Assembly: GCF_011250635.1 (NCBI RefSeq)
Contig: NZ_JAANNP010000002.1
Span: 604,289-668,288 of the forward strand
Origin: Motilibacter deserti
GTDB taxonomy: Bacteria; Actinomycetota; Actinomycetes; Motilibacterales; Motilibacteraceae
DNA length: 64,000 nucleotides
Reading direction: 5' to 3'
Part shown: in pieces, positions 35,790 to 44,653 of the stretch
Layout of the letters: every line of letters starts with the position of its first letter
Numbering within the stretch: position 1 is the stretch's first letter
The notes under the pieces: model-generated
What the model saw: only the letters and a program-made list of their open reading frames with translations
Told to the model about the DNA's origin: nothing
The model's database searches: none
Made by a program: the position numbers and the translations under genes

Positions 35790-36532
35790 CCGCCGTCGCG
35801 CTCCAGTGCGGCGAGCACGTCGCGGACCGGGCCGGCGGCAGTGACGAGGCGGGGCCCGGTCTCGTAGGAGACACCGCTCGCCGAGGCGGCCGGGGCCACG
35901 GGCACAGAAGCCCGGAAGTGCACTTCCTGCACCCCGGTGCGCCTCACCAGCTCCGCGACGTTGTGCGCGCGTACGCCGCCACCGGCCAGCACACCGATGC
36001 GCCCGGCCGCCTGCTCGACCAGCGCCGCCAGCATCGGAGCTCCCTCGGCACAGGTCCGCGCGCCGCCCGAGGTGAGGACGCGCGTGAAGCCCAGGCCCAC
36101 CAGGCGCTCGAGCGCGTCGGGCAGGTCGGCGAGCGTGTCGAACGCCTTGTGCATCGTCACCGGCGCGCCGCCGCAGGCCTCGACCAGCCGGGCCAGCACC
36201 GGCTCGTCGAGCGCGCCGTCGGGTGTCAGCGCGCCCAGCACGAAGCCGACGGCCACGCCCGGCGGCACGGGCAGTGCGCGTACGGCCGCGATGTCCGCGA
36301 GCATCACGTCCACCTCGGCGGGGGAGTAGGCGAAGCCGCCACCGCGCGGGCGAATCATCACCTGAACGCCGATGCGGGAGACCCGGGCCAGCACCGCGGC
36401 GACCGTGCCGATGCTGGGCGTCGTGCCGCCCTCGACGAGCCCCGCGCACAGCTCGACGCGGTCGGCGCCGACGGACTCGGAGAGCACCACGCCGTCGACG
36501 TCGTCCAGGCAGACCTCGGTGACTACGTGCAC
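35786..36532 (-). CDS. cutC: CutC-family TIM-barrel protein
   Basis: 248 residues with the CutC signature blocks: RVELCAGLVEGGTTPS, VMIRPRGGGFAYS, FVLGALTPDG, TMHKAFD, RVLTSGGA, AGGGVRAHN and EVHFRAS. The family was named for copper sensitivity in E. coli, but a direct copper role is disputed and its barrel resembles sugar-related enzymes. Here it converges on the amino-sugar operon with a 4-nt overlap. That position supports a metabolic role, which is inference. Confidence 0.92.
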   Translation of the reverse strand: MHVVTEVCLDDVDGVVLSESVGADRVELCAGLVEGGTTPSIGTVAAVLARVSRIGVQVMIRPRGGGFAYSPAEVDVMLADIAAVRALPVPPGVAVGFVLGALTPDGALDEPVLARLVEACGGAPVTMHKAFDTLADLPDALERLVGLGFTRVLTSGGARTCAEGAPMLAALVEQAAGRIGVLAGGGVRAHNVAELVRRTGVQEVHFRASVPVAPAASASGVSYETGPRLVTAAGPVRDVLAALERDGG

Positions 36533-36599
36533 GGGTGCAGGCTAGGCGCTCCGGCGAGACGGAGCACCAGCGTGCGGCTTCGGAGCCGCGAGCCGGACG

Positions 36600-38546
36600 T
36601 CAGCGGCCGTTCGCCAGCCAGCCGTTCGTGCCGCCGTTCACACCGAAACCGAGGATCAGCCCGTCGGTGCTCGTGGACAGCGTGAAGTCGACGACAGCTT
36701 CAGAGTCGCTGGCGATGGTCGTGGTGCCCGAGGCGAGGTCGACGCTGTAGACACGCCGGACGCCGCCCGCCACCCCGGACGTGATGCCGCTCGCCGCCGT
36801 CGCATAGGCGACCCGAGAGCCGTCGCCGGAGAGGGCGACGTCCCACACCTCGGCGTCGGGGAGGCTGCCGTCCGCGCTGAGCGAGACGACCGTCGTCGTG
36901 CCGGCCGCGAGGTCCGTCACGAACGCGACCCGGTGGCCCTCGGAGGCCCAGCCGCCGCTGCGCGGGACGGTGCGCGTGGCGCCGTACGCGACCTTCGTGC
37001 CGTCGGCGGAGAGCGTGGGCCCGCTGGCGGACCATGTCGCACCCGTGCCGTCGACGGGCGGCAGGACGCTGCGCGTCGTGCCCGACACGAGGTCACGGAC
37101 GTAGACGTTGTTGAACGGTCCGACGCTCGCCCCGGCCAGGCTCCCGTCGCGGGAGGTGAAGGCGACGAAGCGGCCGTCGGCAGAGATGGACGGCGCGAAG
37201 CTGGCGTTGTCGCTCAGCTCGCCCGACGGCTCGACGCTCACCAGCTCCGTGGTGCCGGTCTGGCGGTCGTGACGGAAGACCTGGAGGTAGGAGCCCGTCG
37301 CTGTGTGCCCGCGGAACGCGACGTAGCGGCCGTCCGCGGAGAGCACCGGCCGGCTGTTCATGTTGTCGTTGGCCGACTGCTCGCCCTCGCTGAGCCCGGG
37401 CCCCGCGGAGACGAGCTCGACGGGCCCCGTGCCGACCGTGGAGACGAAGACGTTGTAGCCGTCCGGGGCGCTGGCGACCAGGGCGCGCGAGGACGAGACG
37501 AAGGCGACCGTCGTCCCGTCGGCGGAGATGCCGATCTCCTTCGGGCTGACGTTCGGCGCCACGACCACGGAGTCGCCGGTCTGCCGGTCGAAGCGTGCGA
37601 CCGAGCCGTTCTGGTCGTACGCGACGTAGCGGCCGTCGCCAGACACGGCCGGCTTCGAGGCCGGGCCGGACGTGCCCGTAAGCGACGGAAGGCCGGAACC
37701 GGACCAGGCCGCGGGCGACGTGGGGGTGGGTGTCGGCGTCGGCGTGGGTGTCGGGATGGGCGTCGGCGCCGGGCTCGAGGACGGGGCGGGAGACGCCGGC
37801 GGGGTCGGGCTCTGCGACGCGGAAGCGGCCGGGGAGGCGCTCGGAGCCGGTGCGGCCGCGGGCTGCGGCGCGGAGGGCGCGCTCGGCGCGGGGGTGGGCG
37901 TCGGCCCGGGGGCAGGCAGCGGAATCGCCGCAAGCGCCAGCCGGGGCGAGACGAACGCCTTCGCACCCTTGGCGGCCGAGACCACGGCCCGCAGGGACAG
38001 CGAGCCAGAGGTCGACGCCGCCACCGAGAACCGGGCCACGCCGGAGGCGTTTTCCCGTGCCGTCATCGGGCTGCCCCAGCGGCTGCCGTTCAGGCGCTGC
38101 AGCACGACCTTCCGACCGGGACGGGCGGGCCGTGCGGTGAGGGTGATCTCGGCCGAGGTCGTGGCGGTCGCCGCCCGGGCGACCCGCAGGACGGCCGTCT
38201 GCGCGACGACGACCACGCGCGCCTTCGGCGTGGTGAACGAGCCCGACACGACGCGCAACGAGTAGGCCCCGGTCCGCGCGGGGGCGACGAACCGGACGGC
38301 GTAGCTGCCGGTCCTCGTCGTGCGGCCGACACCGGCGCGTACCCAAGTCCGGCCGTTCCAGCGCTGGACGGTGACGCTGCGTACGCCCGCCCGGGCGAAC
38401 GTGCCCTTCGCGACGAGCTGCTCACTGGGAGCGGCGGTGCTCACGGAGACCGTCAGCGACGGCTTGGCCGCCGCCTCGGCCGGCTGGGCCACGAGCCCAG
38501 TGGTTGCAAGAACGGCAAGGCCGACGAGCGCCGGAGCGCGGTTCAC
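36600..38546 (-). CDS. Secreted protein with Ig-like repeats, Pro-rich linker and TolB-like beta-propeller
   Basis: 648 residues from GTG 38546, preceded by GGGGGGA. A Sec signal ends near residue 25 (AEAAAKP). Two Ig-like repeats with RWNGRTW/RLNGSRW motifs, of the type used in actinobacterial surface proteins, cover about 28-215. A Pro/Thr/Ser linker (P-T repeats) covers about 220-305. The rest is a propeller made of repeated SADGRYVAF/SGDGRYVAY blades. It probably binds ligand or protein at the surface; no catalytic residues are seen. It has no OmpA anchor. Confidence 0.85.
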   Translation of the reverse strand: MNRAPALVGLAVLATTGLVAQPAEAAAKPSLTVSVSTAAPSEQLVAKGTFARAGVRSVTVQRWNGRTWVRAGVGRTTRTGSYAVRFVAPARTGAYSLRVVSGSFTTPKARVVVVAQTAVLRVARAATATTSAEITLTARPARPGRKVVLQRLNGSRWGSPMTARENASGVARFSVAASTSGSLSLRAVVSAAKGAKAFVSPRLALAAIPLPAPGPTPTPAPSAPSAPQPAAAPAPSASPAASASQSPTPPASPAPSSSPAPTPIPTPTPTPTPTPTSPAAWSGSGLPSLTGTSGPASKPAVSGDGRYVAYDQNGSVARFDRQTGDSVVVAPNVSPKEIGISADGTTVAFVSSSRALVASAPDGYNVFVSTVGTGPVELVSAGPGLSEGEQSANDNMNSRPVLSADGRYVAFRGHTATGSYLQVFRHDRQTGTTELVSVEPSGELSDNASFAPSISADGRFVAFTSRDGSLAGASVGPFNNVYVRDLVSGTTRSVLPPVDGTGATWSASGPTLSADGTKVAYGATRTVPRSGGWASEGHRVAFVTDLAAGTTTVVSLSADGSLPDAEVWDVALSGDGSRVAYATAASGITSGVAGGVRRVYSVDLASGTTTIASDSEAVVDFTLSTSTDGLILGFGVNGGTNGWLANGR

Positions 38547-38652
38547 GGTTCCCCCCAGGAAATGCAACGGCGCGCATCTCGCGCCGTCCCCGATACACGC
38601 GCAGGCTAGTGCATCCGTGGGGAGGCCGATCTCGAACTCCTGGACCTGCCGG

Positions 38653-39846
38653 TCAGCGTTCACTCTCGCGGGTGTGTCCGGGGGCCAGCGCCGCGTACGC
38701 CGCCTCCTGCAGCGCGGCGTGCGGCGCGTAGTCGGCCGGGCCCTCGAACAGCCGCTGGGTTAGCACGATGACGGTGAGGCCCCGTGCCCGGTCGACGAGC
38801 CACGACGTGCCGAGCCCGCCCTCCCAGCCGAAGGCGCCGCGCATCGGGCCGTCCGTGAGGAGCGAGCCGCCCAGGCCCCACGTCCGGCCGTCGAGGAAGA
38901 CGCCCGCGCTGCGCGCCTGCTCCGGTGTGAGCTGGCCGCGCGTCATCTGCTCGGCCGCGCCGGCGCTCAAGACCGGTTGGCCGTCCCGCAGCAGCATGCG
39001 GGCGAACGCCAGCAGGTCGTCGGCCGTGGACAGCAGCCCGCCCGCACCGTCCTCGAACGCCGGCGGCCGGCTCCACTCCCCGTCCGGCCCGTCCCACACC
39101 TCGAGCCCGCCGCCCGTCGGCCGGTACGCGGTGGCGAGCCGCCCGGGCTCGCGGGCCCAGAACCCCGTGTCGCGCATGCCCAGCGGCTCCAGCACCCGCG
39201 ACGTCAGCGCATCGCCGAAGGTGCACTCGGCCGCGCGGGCCACGAGCACCCCGAGCACCTGGGAGCCGGTGTTGTAGAGCCACCGCTCTCCCGGCTGCGC
39301 CATCAAGGGCAGCGTTCCGAGTGCGGCGACCCAGTCGTCGGGCGCGGGCAGCGACTGCGGGCGTGGAGGCCCGACGAGGCCGAGCCGCAGCCGGTCGGCG
39401 GCCGCGACCACCGGCCACGGCTCCGGGCCGTCGAACATCTCCATGGCCACGCCGAAGCCGGACGTGAAGGTCAGCAGGTCCCGGACCGTGACCGCGCGCT
39501 CTGCCGGGACCGCGTCGTCCAACGGGGCGTCGGGCCGCCGCAGCACCCTGCGGTCGGCCAGCTCCGGCAGCCAGCCGTCGACCGGCGCGTCGAGTTCCAG
39601 CAGCCCCTCGTCGACCAGGGCGAGGACGACGGCGGCCGTGAGCGGCTTGGACGTCGAGGAGATGCGGAAGACCGAGTCGCGCTGCACCGGTGCGCCGTCC
39701 AGGGCCAGCCGGCCGCGGGCCTCGACGTGGGCCTGCTCGCCGCAGGCGACGAGCGCGACCAGGCCGGGGAGCGCACCTTCGTCGACGAACCGCGCCGCGG
39801 CTGCGGAGAACTCCTGAAGCCCCGTGCCGGTGAGCCCGTCAGACAC
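38653..39846 (-). CDS. Serine hydrolase of the beta-lactamase/esterase family
   Basis: 397 residues, no signal peptide, so cytoplasmic. SxxK motif SSTSK with Ser64 and Lys67, Tyr motif WLYNTGS, and third box GWEGGLG near 350. The family includes EstB-type esterases and DD-peptidase-like enzymes; the substrate is not predictable. It overlaps the preceding DinB-like gene by 8 nt, implying one transcript. Confidence 0.9.
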   Translation of the reverse strand: MSDGLTGTGLQEFSAAAARFVDEGALPGLVALVACGEQAHVEARGRLALDGAPVQRDSVFRISSTSKPLTAAVVLALVDEGLLELDAPVDGWLPELADRRVLRRPDAPLDDAVPAERAVTVRDLLTFTSGFGVAMEMFDGPEPWPVVAAADRLRLGLVGPPRPQSLPAPDDWVAALGTLPLMAQPGERWLYNTGSQVLGVLVARAAECTFGDALTSRVLEPLGMRDTGFWAREPGRLATAYRPTGGGLEVWDGPDGEWSRPPAFEDGAGGLLSTADDLLAFARMLLRDGQPVLSAGAAEQMTRGQLTPEQARSAGVFLDGRTWGLGGSLLTDGPMRGAFGWEGGLGTSWLVDRARGLTVIVLTQRLFEGPADYAPHAALQEAAYAALAPGHTRESER

Positions 39847-40426
39847 GGGCCGTGGGACGCCACATCGGGTCGCGGCCGGTCAGGCCGAGGACCCGGTCCA
39901 TGAGCAGCGCATCGTCCGGCACTGGGACCGGCGGCCCGAACAGGCCAGGCGTGCCGTTCGGTGCCTGCGCGACGCTGGCCAGCAGGAAGCCGTGCAGCGC
40001 CTCGGCCAGGCCGTCGTCCCACTGGAACGGCTGGCCGGTCGCCACCGACAGGTCCCAGCCGTGCACCAGCAGCTCGTCCAGGGCGAAGAAGCCCGCCGCG
40101 TCACCCGGCAGGTCGATGCCGCCGACCCGGGTAGGGCCCGACCACGCGTCCTCCAGCCTCCACGCCTCCGCCAGCGTCGCGAGCAGCCCGGGGAGCTCCT
40201 GCCGCCACCCGGGCCGCAGCTGTGCGGCATCGGGCTGCGGCGCGGCGCTGCCGCCCACGAGGTCCTTGCGGGCCGCGGCCGTGAAGCCGAGGCAGAGCCC
40301 TTCGACGTGGTGCAGCAGCGCGGCGACGCTCATGTCGGGGCACGGCGTCGGGTCGGCCAGCTGGTCGTCGCGCACCGTCGCGACCAGCTCGGCCAGCGTG
40401 CGGGTGGCGGGGCCCAGGTCGAGCAT
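39839..40426 (-). CDS. TIGR03086/mycothiol-dependent maleylpyruvate isomerase-type metal-binding protein
   Basis: 195 residues. The N-terminal four-helix DinB-like fold contains PTPCPDMSVAALLHHVEG, with histidines that bind a divalent metal, and later ALDELLVHGWDLSVATG. Relatives are mycothiol-dependent enzymes, but many copies have no known substrate. ATG at 40426 has GGAGACG upstream. It is co-transcribed with the downstream serine hydrolase. Confidence 0.88.
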   Translation of the reverse strand: MLDLGPATRTLAELVATVRDDQLADPTPCPDMSVAALLHHVEGLCLGFTAAARKDLVGGSAAPQPDAAQLRPGWRQELPGLLATLAEAWRLEDAWSGPTRVGGIDLPGDAAGFFALDELLVHGWDLSVATGQPFQWDDGLAEALHGFLLASVAQAPNGTPGLFGPPVPVPDDALLMDRVLGLTGRDPMWRPTARV

Positions 40427-40525
40427 GGGGCGTCTCCTCGTCGGCGGTGTCCTTCGCGGGCGGTCGGAGGGCAGACGACCGGCGACGGCCGGACTCATCG
40501 GCTCCGGCACGTTGGGTGGAGAAGG

Positions 40526-40562
40526 CCGACGGCCGCCCCGCGGATCGCGGGACGGCCGTCGG
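40526..40562 (-). terminator. Terminator hairpin of the giant OmpA-domain gene
   Basis: CCGACGGCCG-CCCCGCG and CGCGGGA-CGGCCGTCGG pair around GAT with one mismatch, 14 nt past the stop. Confidence 0.82.
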
Positions 40563-40575
40563 GTGGTGCTCGGCG

Positions 40576-43500
40576 TCAGTAGGACAGCTTGATGTCCGTA
40601 CGCCGGTTCAGCTGCCGCCCGCGGGCGGTCGTGTTGCTCGCGATCGGCGAGGTCTCGCCCTGAGTGACCGTCACCGCGTCGGCGTCCAGGCCCTTGAGCA
40701 GGAACGTGCAGACCGAGACCGCGCGCCGCTTCCCAAGGCCGACGTTGTAGCTGGTCGTGTCCCGCGAGTCGGTCGACCCGACGCACGTGACCGTGCGGAC
40801 GCCCGTGAGCTTCGTGCGCAGCGACGTGAGGTACTTCCGGTCCGCCGGGCGGATGACCGCGCTGTCGGTGTCGAAGTAGACCGGGCGGATCACCAGGACG
40901 TTCTGGGCGACGACCTTCGTCCGGGTGTGCACGACGAGGGTGGCGCCGCCGCCGCGCCGCGCGATGCGCGAGACGACGGACATCTCACGGCCACCCGGCT
41001 GGGCGGCCAGCGCCCGGCCGAGGGTCGTCAGCTTGACCGGGACCGAGAGGTAGCGGACCGACGAGGTCGCCGCGACCTTCATCGAGCCGCGGCCGGTGAC
41101 CGTGGGCTCGCCGTTCACGGTCGCGAAGAGCGTGACCCCGCAGGCGTCGATGCGCGCGTTCGAGACCGAGCAACTCACCGGAACGGTGCTTCCGGAACCC
41201 GCGATCGTCCTCCGCGTCGGCGCCGCCGTGCCGCCGGTCACCGGGGGCAGCACCACGGGGGCCACCGGCGCCGGGACGACGCTCGGGACGTACGTGGCGC
41301 CGACGACCTGGTTGTAGGCGTCGGTCAGCCGGAACTTCACGCCCTTCGCCACGCCGGTGAAGCCGGGAGCGGGGACGAACGTGATGGTGCCGGTCGTGGT
41401 GTCGAGGGCGTACGTGCCCTCACCGGCGACGACCACGACGGTCGAAGGGTTGCCGGAAGCGTCGAGCAGCGTGGCCGACCCGCCGCGCGGGACCACGATG
41501 CCGCCGGTCTGCTGAGCGGTGCCGGTGCCCGTCGAGGACAGCGAGGACGGCGCGGCGAGGGCCGGCGCGGTCGTCGTCACGGTCACGGTCGCGGTGACCC
41601 GGCGGCCGGCGCCGTCGACCGCGGCGTAGCCGAACGTGTCGGCGCCCGAGTGCCCGAAGGCGGGGGTGTAGGTGACGTTGCCGGCGGCGCCGACGACCGT
41701 GGTGCCGTGCGCCGGGGCCGCGGTGACGGCCACCGAGGAGCGGTCGAACTCGCCCGAGTCGTTGGTCAGGACGTCGATCTTGACCGGCGTTTCCGCCGGT
41801 GTCACGGCGGTGTCGTCCGCGGCACGCGGCGTGACCGTCACGGTGACTGTGCCGACGGCGATCCCACCACGGCCGTTGTCCACGGTGTAGGTGTAGGCGT
41901 CGTTGCCGCTCCAGCCGGCGTCCGGGGTGTAGGTCACCCGGCCGTCGGCGCCGAGCACCGCGCCGCCGTGGGCGGGCTGCGTGATGCCGGTGACCGTGAG
42001 CGGGTAGCCCGCCGGGTCGGTGTCGTTGGCGCGGACGTCGGTGGTGACCGCGGAGCCGACGGGCGTGGTGGCCGTGTCAGGCCCGACGACGGGCGCGCCG
42101 GCCGCGACGACCGTCAGCGTGAGGGTGGTGACGGCGGTGCCGCCCTGGCCGTCGGCGACCTCGATGATCGAGACGTACGAGCCCGGCGTCGTCACCGTGC
42201 CGGTGAACGCGCCGCCGGTGCCGAGCGTCACGCCGGCGGGCAGCACGCCGCCGGTCCTGGTGTAGGTGAGCGGGTCGTGGTCGGCGTCGGTGGCCGCGAG
42301 CGCGGTCGGCGTGTCGCCGAGGACGACCGTCTGCGCCGTGTTGCTCGCGGCCCCGGTGTAGGCGGGGGCGATGTTCAGCACGTGCCACTGCGCGTAGAGC
42401 GTCGCGTGTGCGTTGGCGCTGTAGGTCGAGCCGGGGGCGTACGCGGTGCCCGAGCCGTCCGCCGCCGTGTTCCAGCCGGTGAAGGCCCGGCCGGCGTACG
42501 TGACGCCGGAACCGGTCGCGACAGTCACCGAGCCGCCCTCGACGAAGTCGGCCGAGGCGGGCGCGCCGGTGCCGCCGTTGGCGTCGTAGCCGACCGTGTA
42601 GACGGGCGCCCACCGGGCGTACAGCGTGACGTTCGCGTTGCTGGCGTAGGTCGCGCCCGCCGCGTAGCTCGTGCCGCTGCCGTCGGCCGCGGTGTTCCAG
42701 CCGCGGAAGACGTAGCTGGCGCGGGACAGGCCGGTGCCCGCGGCGACCGTCGTCGAGCCGCCGGCCGAGAAGGTGGACGCGGCCGGCGTGGTGCCGGTGC
42801 CCGCGTTGGCGTCGTAGCTGACCGTGTAGGTCGCGAGCGCGACGTCGAAGAAGCGCTCGACCGGCGAGGCGAAGGCGAAGGTGCCGTTGCCCGGCTGGGT
42901 GGCGCGGACCTTGCAGACGCCCGGCGCCACCGCGCGGATCGAGAGGCCCGTGACGGTGCAGACCGACGGCGTGTAGGACGCGAGGGTGACGGGGAGCCCG
43001 GAGCTGGCCGTCGCGCCCGACGGGAAGGTCTGCGGAGCGCCGGTTGCGAGCAGCTGCGTGCCCGGGGCCGGGAAGGTGATCGACTGCCCGGCGAGCGTGG
43101 AGACGGGGAAGGTCACCTCGACCGGCGGGGCGAACCCGTACGTCGCGTCACCGTCCTGCGTCGCCTCGATGGTGCAGGCGCCGGTGATGAGGGCGTCGAT
43201 CTTCGTCGGGTCCACGGAGTTCACGGCGCAGATCGCCGGGGACTTGCTGGTCAGCGTGACCGGCAGGCCCGACGAGGCGGTGGTGTCGGAGGCGACCGTG
43301 CTGCCCGGCGCGGCGACGACCGGGCTGGGGAAGGTGATCGTCTGGCTCGTCGTCGACGGGCTCAGGGTGACGGTGTTGGAGCCGGTGCTGAAGGCGAGGC
43401 CGTCCGAGACGCGGAAGTCCATCGTGTCGAGCGGGCCGGCCGTCAGGCGCAGCTTGCCGAGCTCGATGTCCTCGGTCGTGACGAACTGGCCCGCCGTGAC

Positions 43501-44511
43501 CGGCGTCCACGACGAGCCGGTCTGCAGCTCGAGGGCCCCCTGGGTGGGCGTCGCGACGATCTTCACCCCGGCCATCGGGTTGTCGTCGGGGTCGGAGTAG
43601 GTGCCGAAGGTCGACAGCGGCAGCGCGGTCGGCACGCCCGGGACGACGTTGACCGTGCGGCTCGTCGTCGTCGGCGGCTGGTTGAACGGGTTGTCGTAGG
43701 TCACGACCTGCGTCGAGTAGGCGCCCCAGTTGGGGGCCCCGAACTGGACGCCGAAGAAGTTCTGCCCGCCCTCGACGTTGCCGAAGACGATGTCGATCCG
43801 GCTCAGCGCGTCATAGGTGACGCTGGCCTGGTCGCGCGGGTCGTTCGGCCGGTTGCCCTGCTCGGTCGCCTTGAAGCGGACCCGGTTGGTGCTGGAGGGC
43901 TGGGAGACCTCGAGCCACGGCTGGTTCGCCGTGTTGCGGGCGTTGACCACCGTGTAGCGCTGGAAGCCGGTGAAGTCGGTGAACTGGTACTCCGGGCCGT
44001 TCGACGTGTCGATGTCGATCGAGGTCATCGTCACGTTCTTGAGGACGACCGGCGTCCCGGACCCGGGGCGGGAGTACGTGCCCGCCTCGTAGAACGCGAA
44101 CGAGAAGCCCGTGGTGCCGCCGCCGCTCGGGGTCGTGGCGTCGATCTGGAAGTTGCCGGCGGTGGTGCTCGCGCTGCCGGGGTTGTCGTACGACCCGACC
44201 GTGGTGTTCGGCGAGATGTGGCTGGTGACGACCGCGTCGACGGCCACGCCCGACACGTTGGCCACGTTCTTGTAGAGCACGACGTCGCCGTCTTTGGTGC
44301 CGGAGCCGGTGCCGCTGATGTCGACGTAGTTGCCCGTGGTGTGGTTGAAGGCCAGCGTCTGGCCGGACATGTTGAGGCTGGTGTACGCGGTGGAGCGCGA
44401 GGCGTCGAGCAGGCCGGCGCCGGTCAGGCCGGTCGCCACGAGCGCCGCGGCCGCCGCCGTGGCTGCCCAGGTGCGCCGGCGGAGGCGGTGCCGGGGTGCG
44501 TATCTGTGCAC
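40576..44511 (-). CDS. Giant secreted surface protein: Ig-like, InlB and CshA-type repeats, two-Cys module, OmpA-like domain
   Basis: 1311 residues. GTG at 44511 has CTGGAG 6 nt upstream and opens a Sec signal ending near residue 40. Residues 40-300 are a beta-rich domain I do not recognise. Two Ig-like repeats (TASSGLPVTL cores) cover about 390-545. Two Listeria-Bacteroides (InlB B) repeats with FRGWNTAADGSGT/FTGWNTAADGSGT cover about 555-715. A cadherin-like domain, two VCBS/cadherin-type repeats (RANDTDPAGYPL, LTNDSGEFD) and a CshA-type repeat (TGTITFVPAPGFTG) extend to about 1085. Next is the same two-cysteine module as in the 10440 gene (VPVSCSVSNARIDACGVTLF), then an OmpA domain (FDTDSAVIRP, NRRTDIKLSY). 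Likely a long fibrillar adhesin attached to peptidoglycan. Confidence 0.88.
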   Translation of the reverse strand: MHRYAPRHRLRRRTWAATAAAAALVATGLTGAGLLDASRSTAYTSLNMSGQTLAFNHTTGNYVDISGTGSGTKDGDVVLYKNVANVSGVAVDAVVTSHISPNTTVGSYDNPGSASTTAGNFQIDATTPSGGGTTGFSFAFYEAGTYSRPGSGTPVVLKNVTMTSIDIDTSNGPEYQFTDFTGFQRYTVVNARNTANQPWLEVSQPSSTNRVRFKATEQGNRPNDPRDQASVTYDALSRIDIVFGNVEGGQNFFGVQFGAPNWGAYSTQVVTYDNPFNQPPTTTSRTVNVVPGVPTALPLSTFGTYSDPDDNPMAGVKIVATPTQGALELQTGSSWTPVTAGQFVTTEDIELGKLRLTAGPLDTMDFRVSDGLAFSTGSNTVTLSPSTTSQTITFPSPVVAAPGSTVASDTTASSGLPVTLTSKSPAICAVNSVDPTKIDALITGACTIEATQDGDATYGFAPPVEVTFPVSTLAGQSITFPAPGTQLLATGAPQTFPSGATASSGLPVTLASYTPSVCTVTGLSIRAVAPGVCKVRATQPGNGTFAFASPVERFFDVALATYTVSYDANAGTGTTPAASTFSAGGSTTVAAGTGLSRASYVFRGWNTAADGSGTSYAAGATYASNANVTLYARWAPVYTVGYDANGGTGAPASADFVEGGSVTVATGSGVTYAGRAFTGWNTAADGSGTAYAPGSTYSANAHATLYAQWHVLNIAPAYTGAASNTAQTVVLGDTPTALAATDADHDPLTYTRTGGVLPAGVTLGTGGAFTGTVTTPGSYVSIIEVADGQGGTAVTTLTLTVVAAGAPVVGPDTATTPVGSAVTTDVRANDTDPAGYPLTVTGITQPAHGGAVLGADGRVTYTPDAGWSGNDAYTYTVDNGRGGIAVGTVTVTVTPRAADDTAVTPAETPVKIDVLTNDSGEFDRSSVAVTAAPAHGTTVVGAAGNVTYTPAFGHSGADTFGYAAVDGAGRRVTATVTVTTTAPALAAPSSLSSTGTGTAQQTGGIVVPRGGSATLLDASGNPSTVVVVAGEGTYALDTTTGTITFVPAPGFTGVAKGVKFRLTDAYNQVVGATYVPSVVPAPVAPVVLPPVTGGTAAPTRRTIAGSGSTVPVSCSVSNARIDACGVTLFATVNGEPTVTGRGSMKVAATSSVRYLSVPVKLTTLGRALAAQPGGREMSVVSRIARRGGGATLVVHTRTKVVAQNVLVIRPVYFDTDSAVIRPADRKYLTSLRTKLTGVRTVTCVGSTDSRDTTSYNVGLGKRRAVSVCTFLLKGLDADAVTVTQGETSPIASNTTARGRQLNRRTDIKLSY

Positions 44512-44564
44512 GAGAACTCCAGAGAACGGCGCGCACCGGGCGCGGCGAAAGATCAACGTTCCCT

Positions 44565-44592
44565 CTATCGGCCGTACAGATCGCGGTCTGAG
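44565..44592 (-). promoter_or_regulatory. FliA/WhiG-type (sigma-28) promoter of the giant OmpA-domain gene
   Basis: On the minus strand CTCAG (44592-44588), 15 bp, GCCGATAG (44572-44565), 54 bp ahead of the GTG start. Both boxes and the spacing are identical to the promoter at 10356-10383. Its -35 lies next to the divergent prfC promoter. Confidence 0.72.
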
Positions 44593-44653
44593 CGGTGTCG
44601 GGCCGCCCGCCGGTAGCCTGGGTGTGGCGTGACACACCGACAGGAAGCACCCC

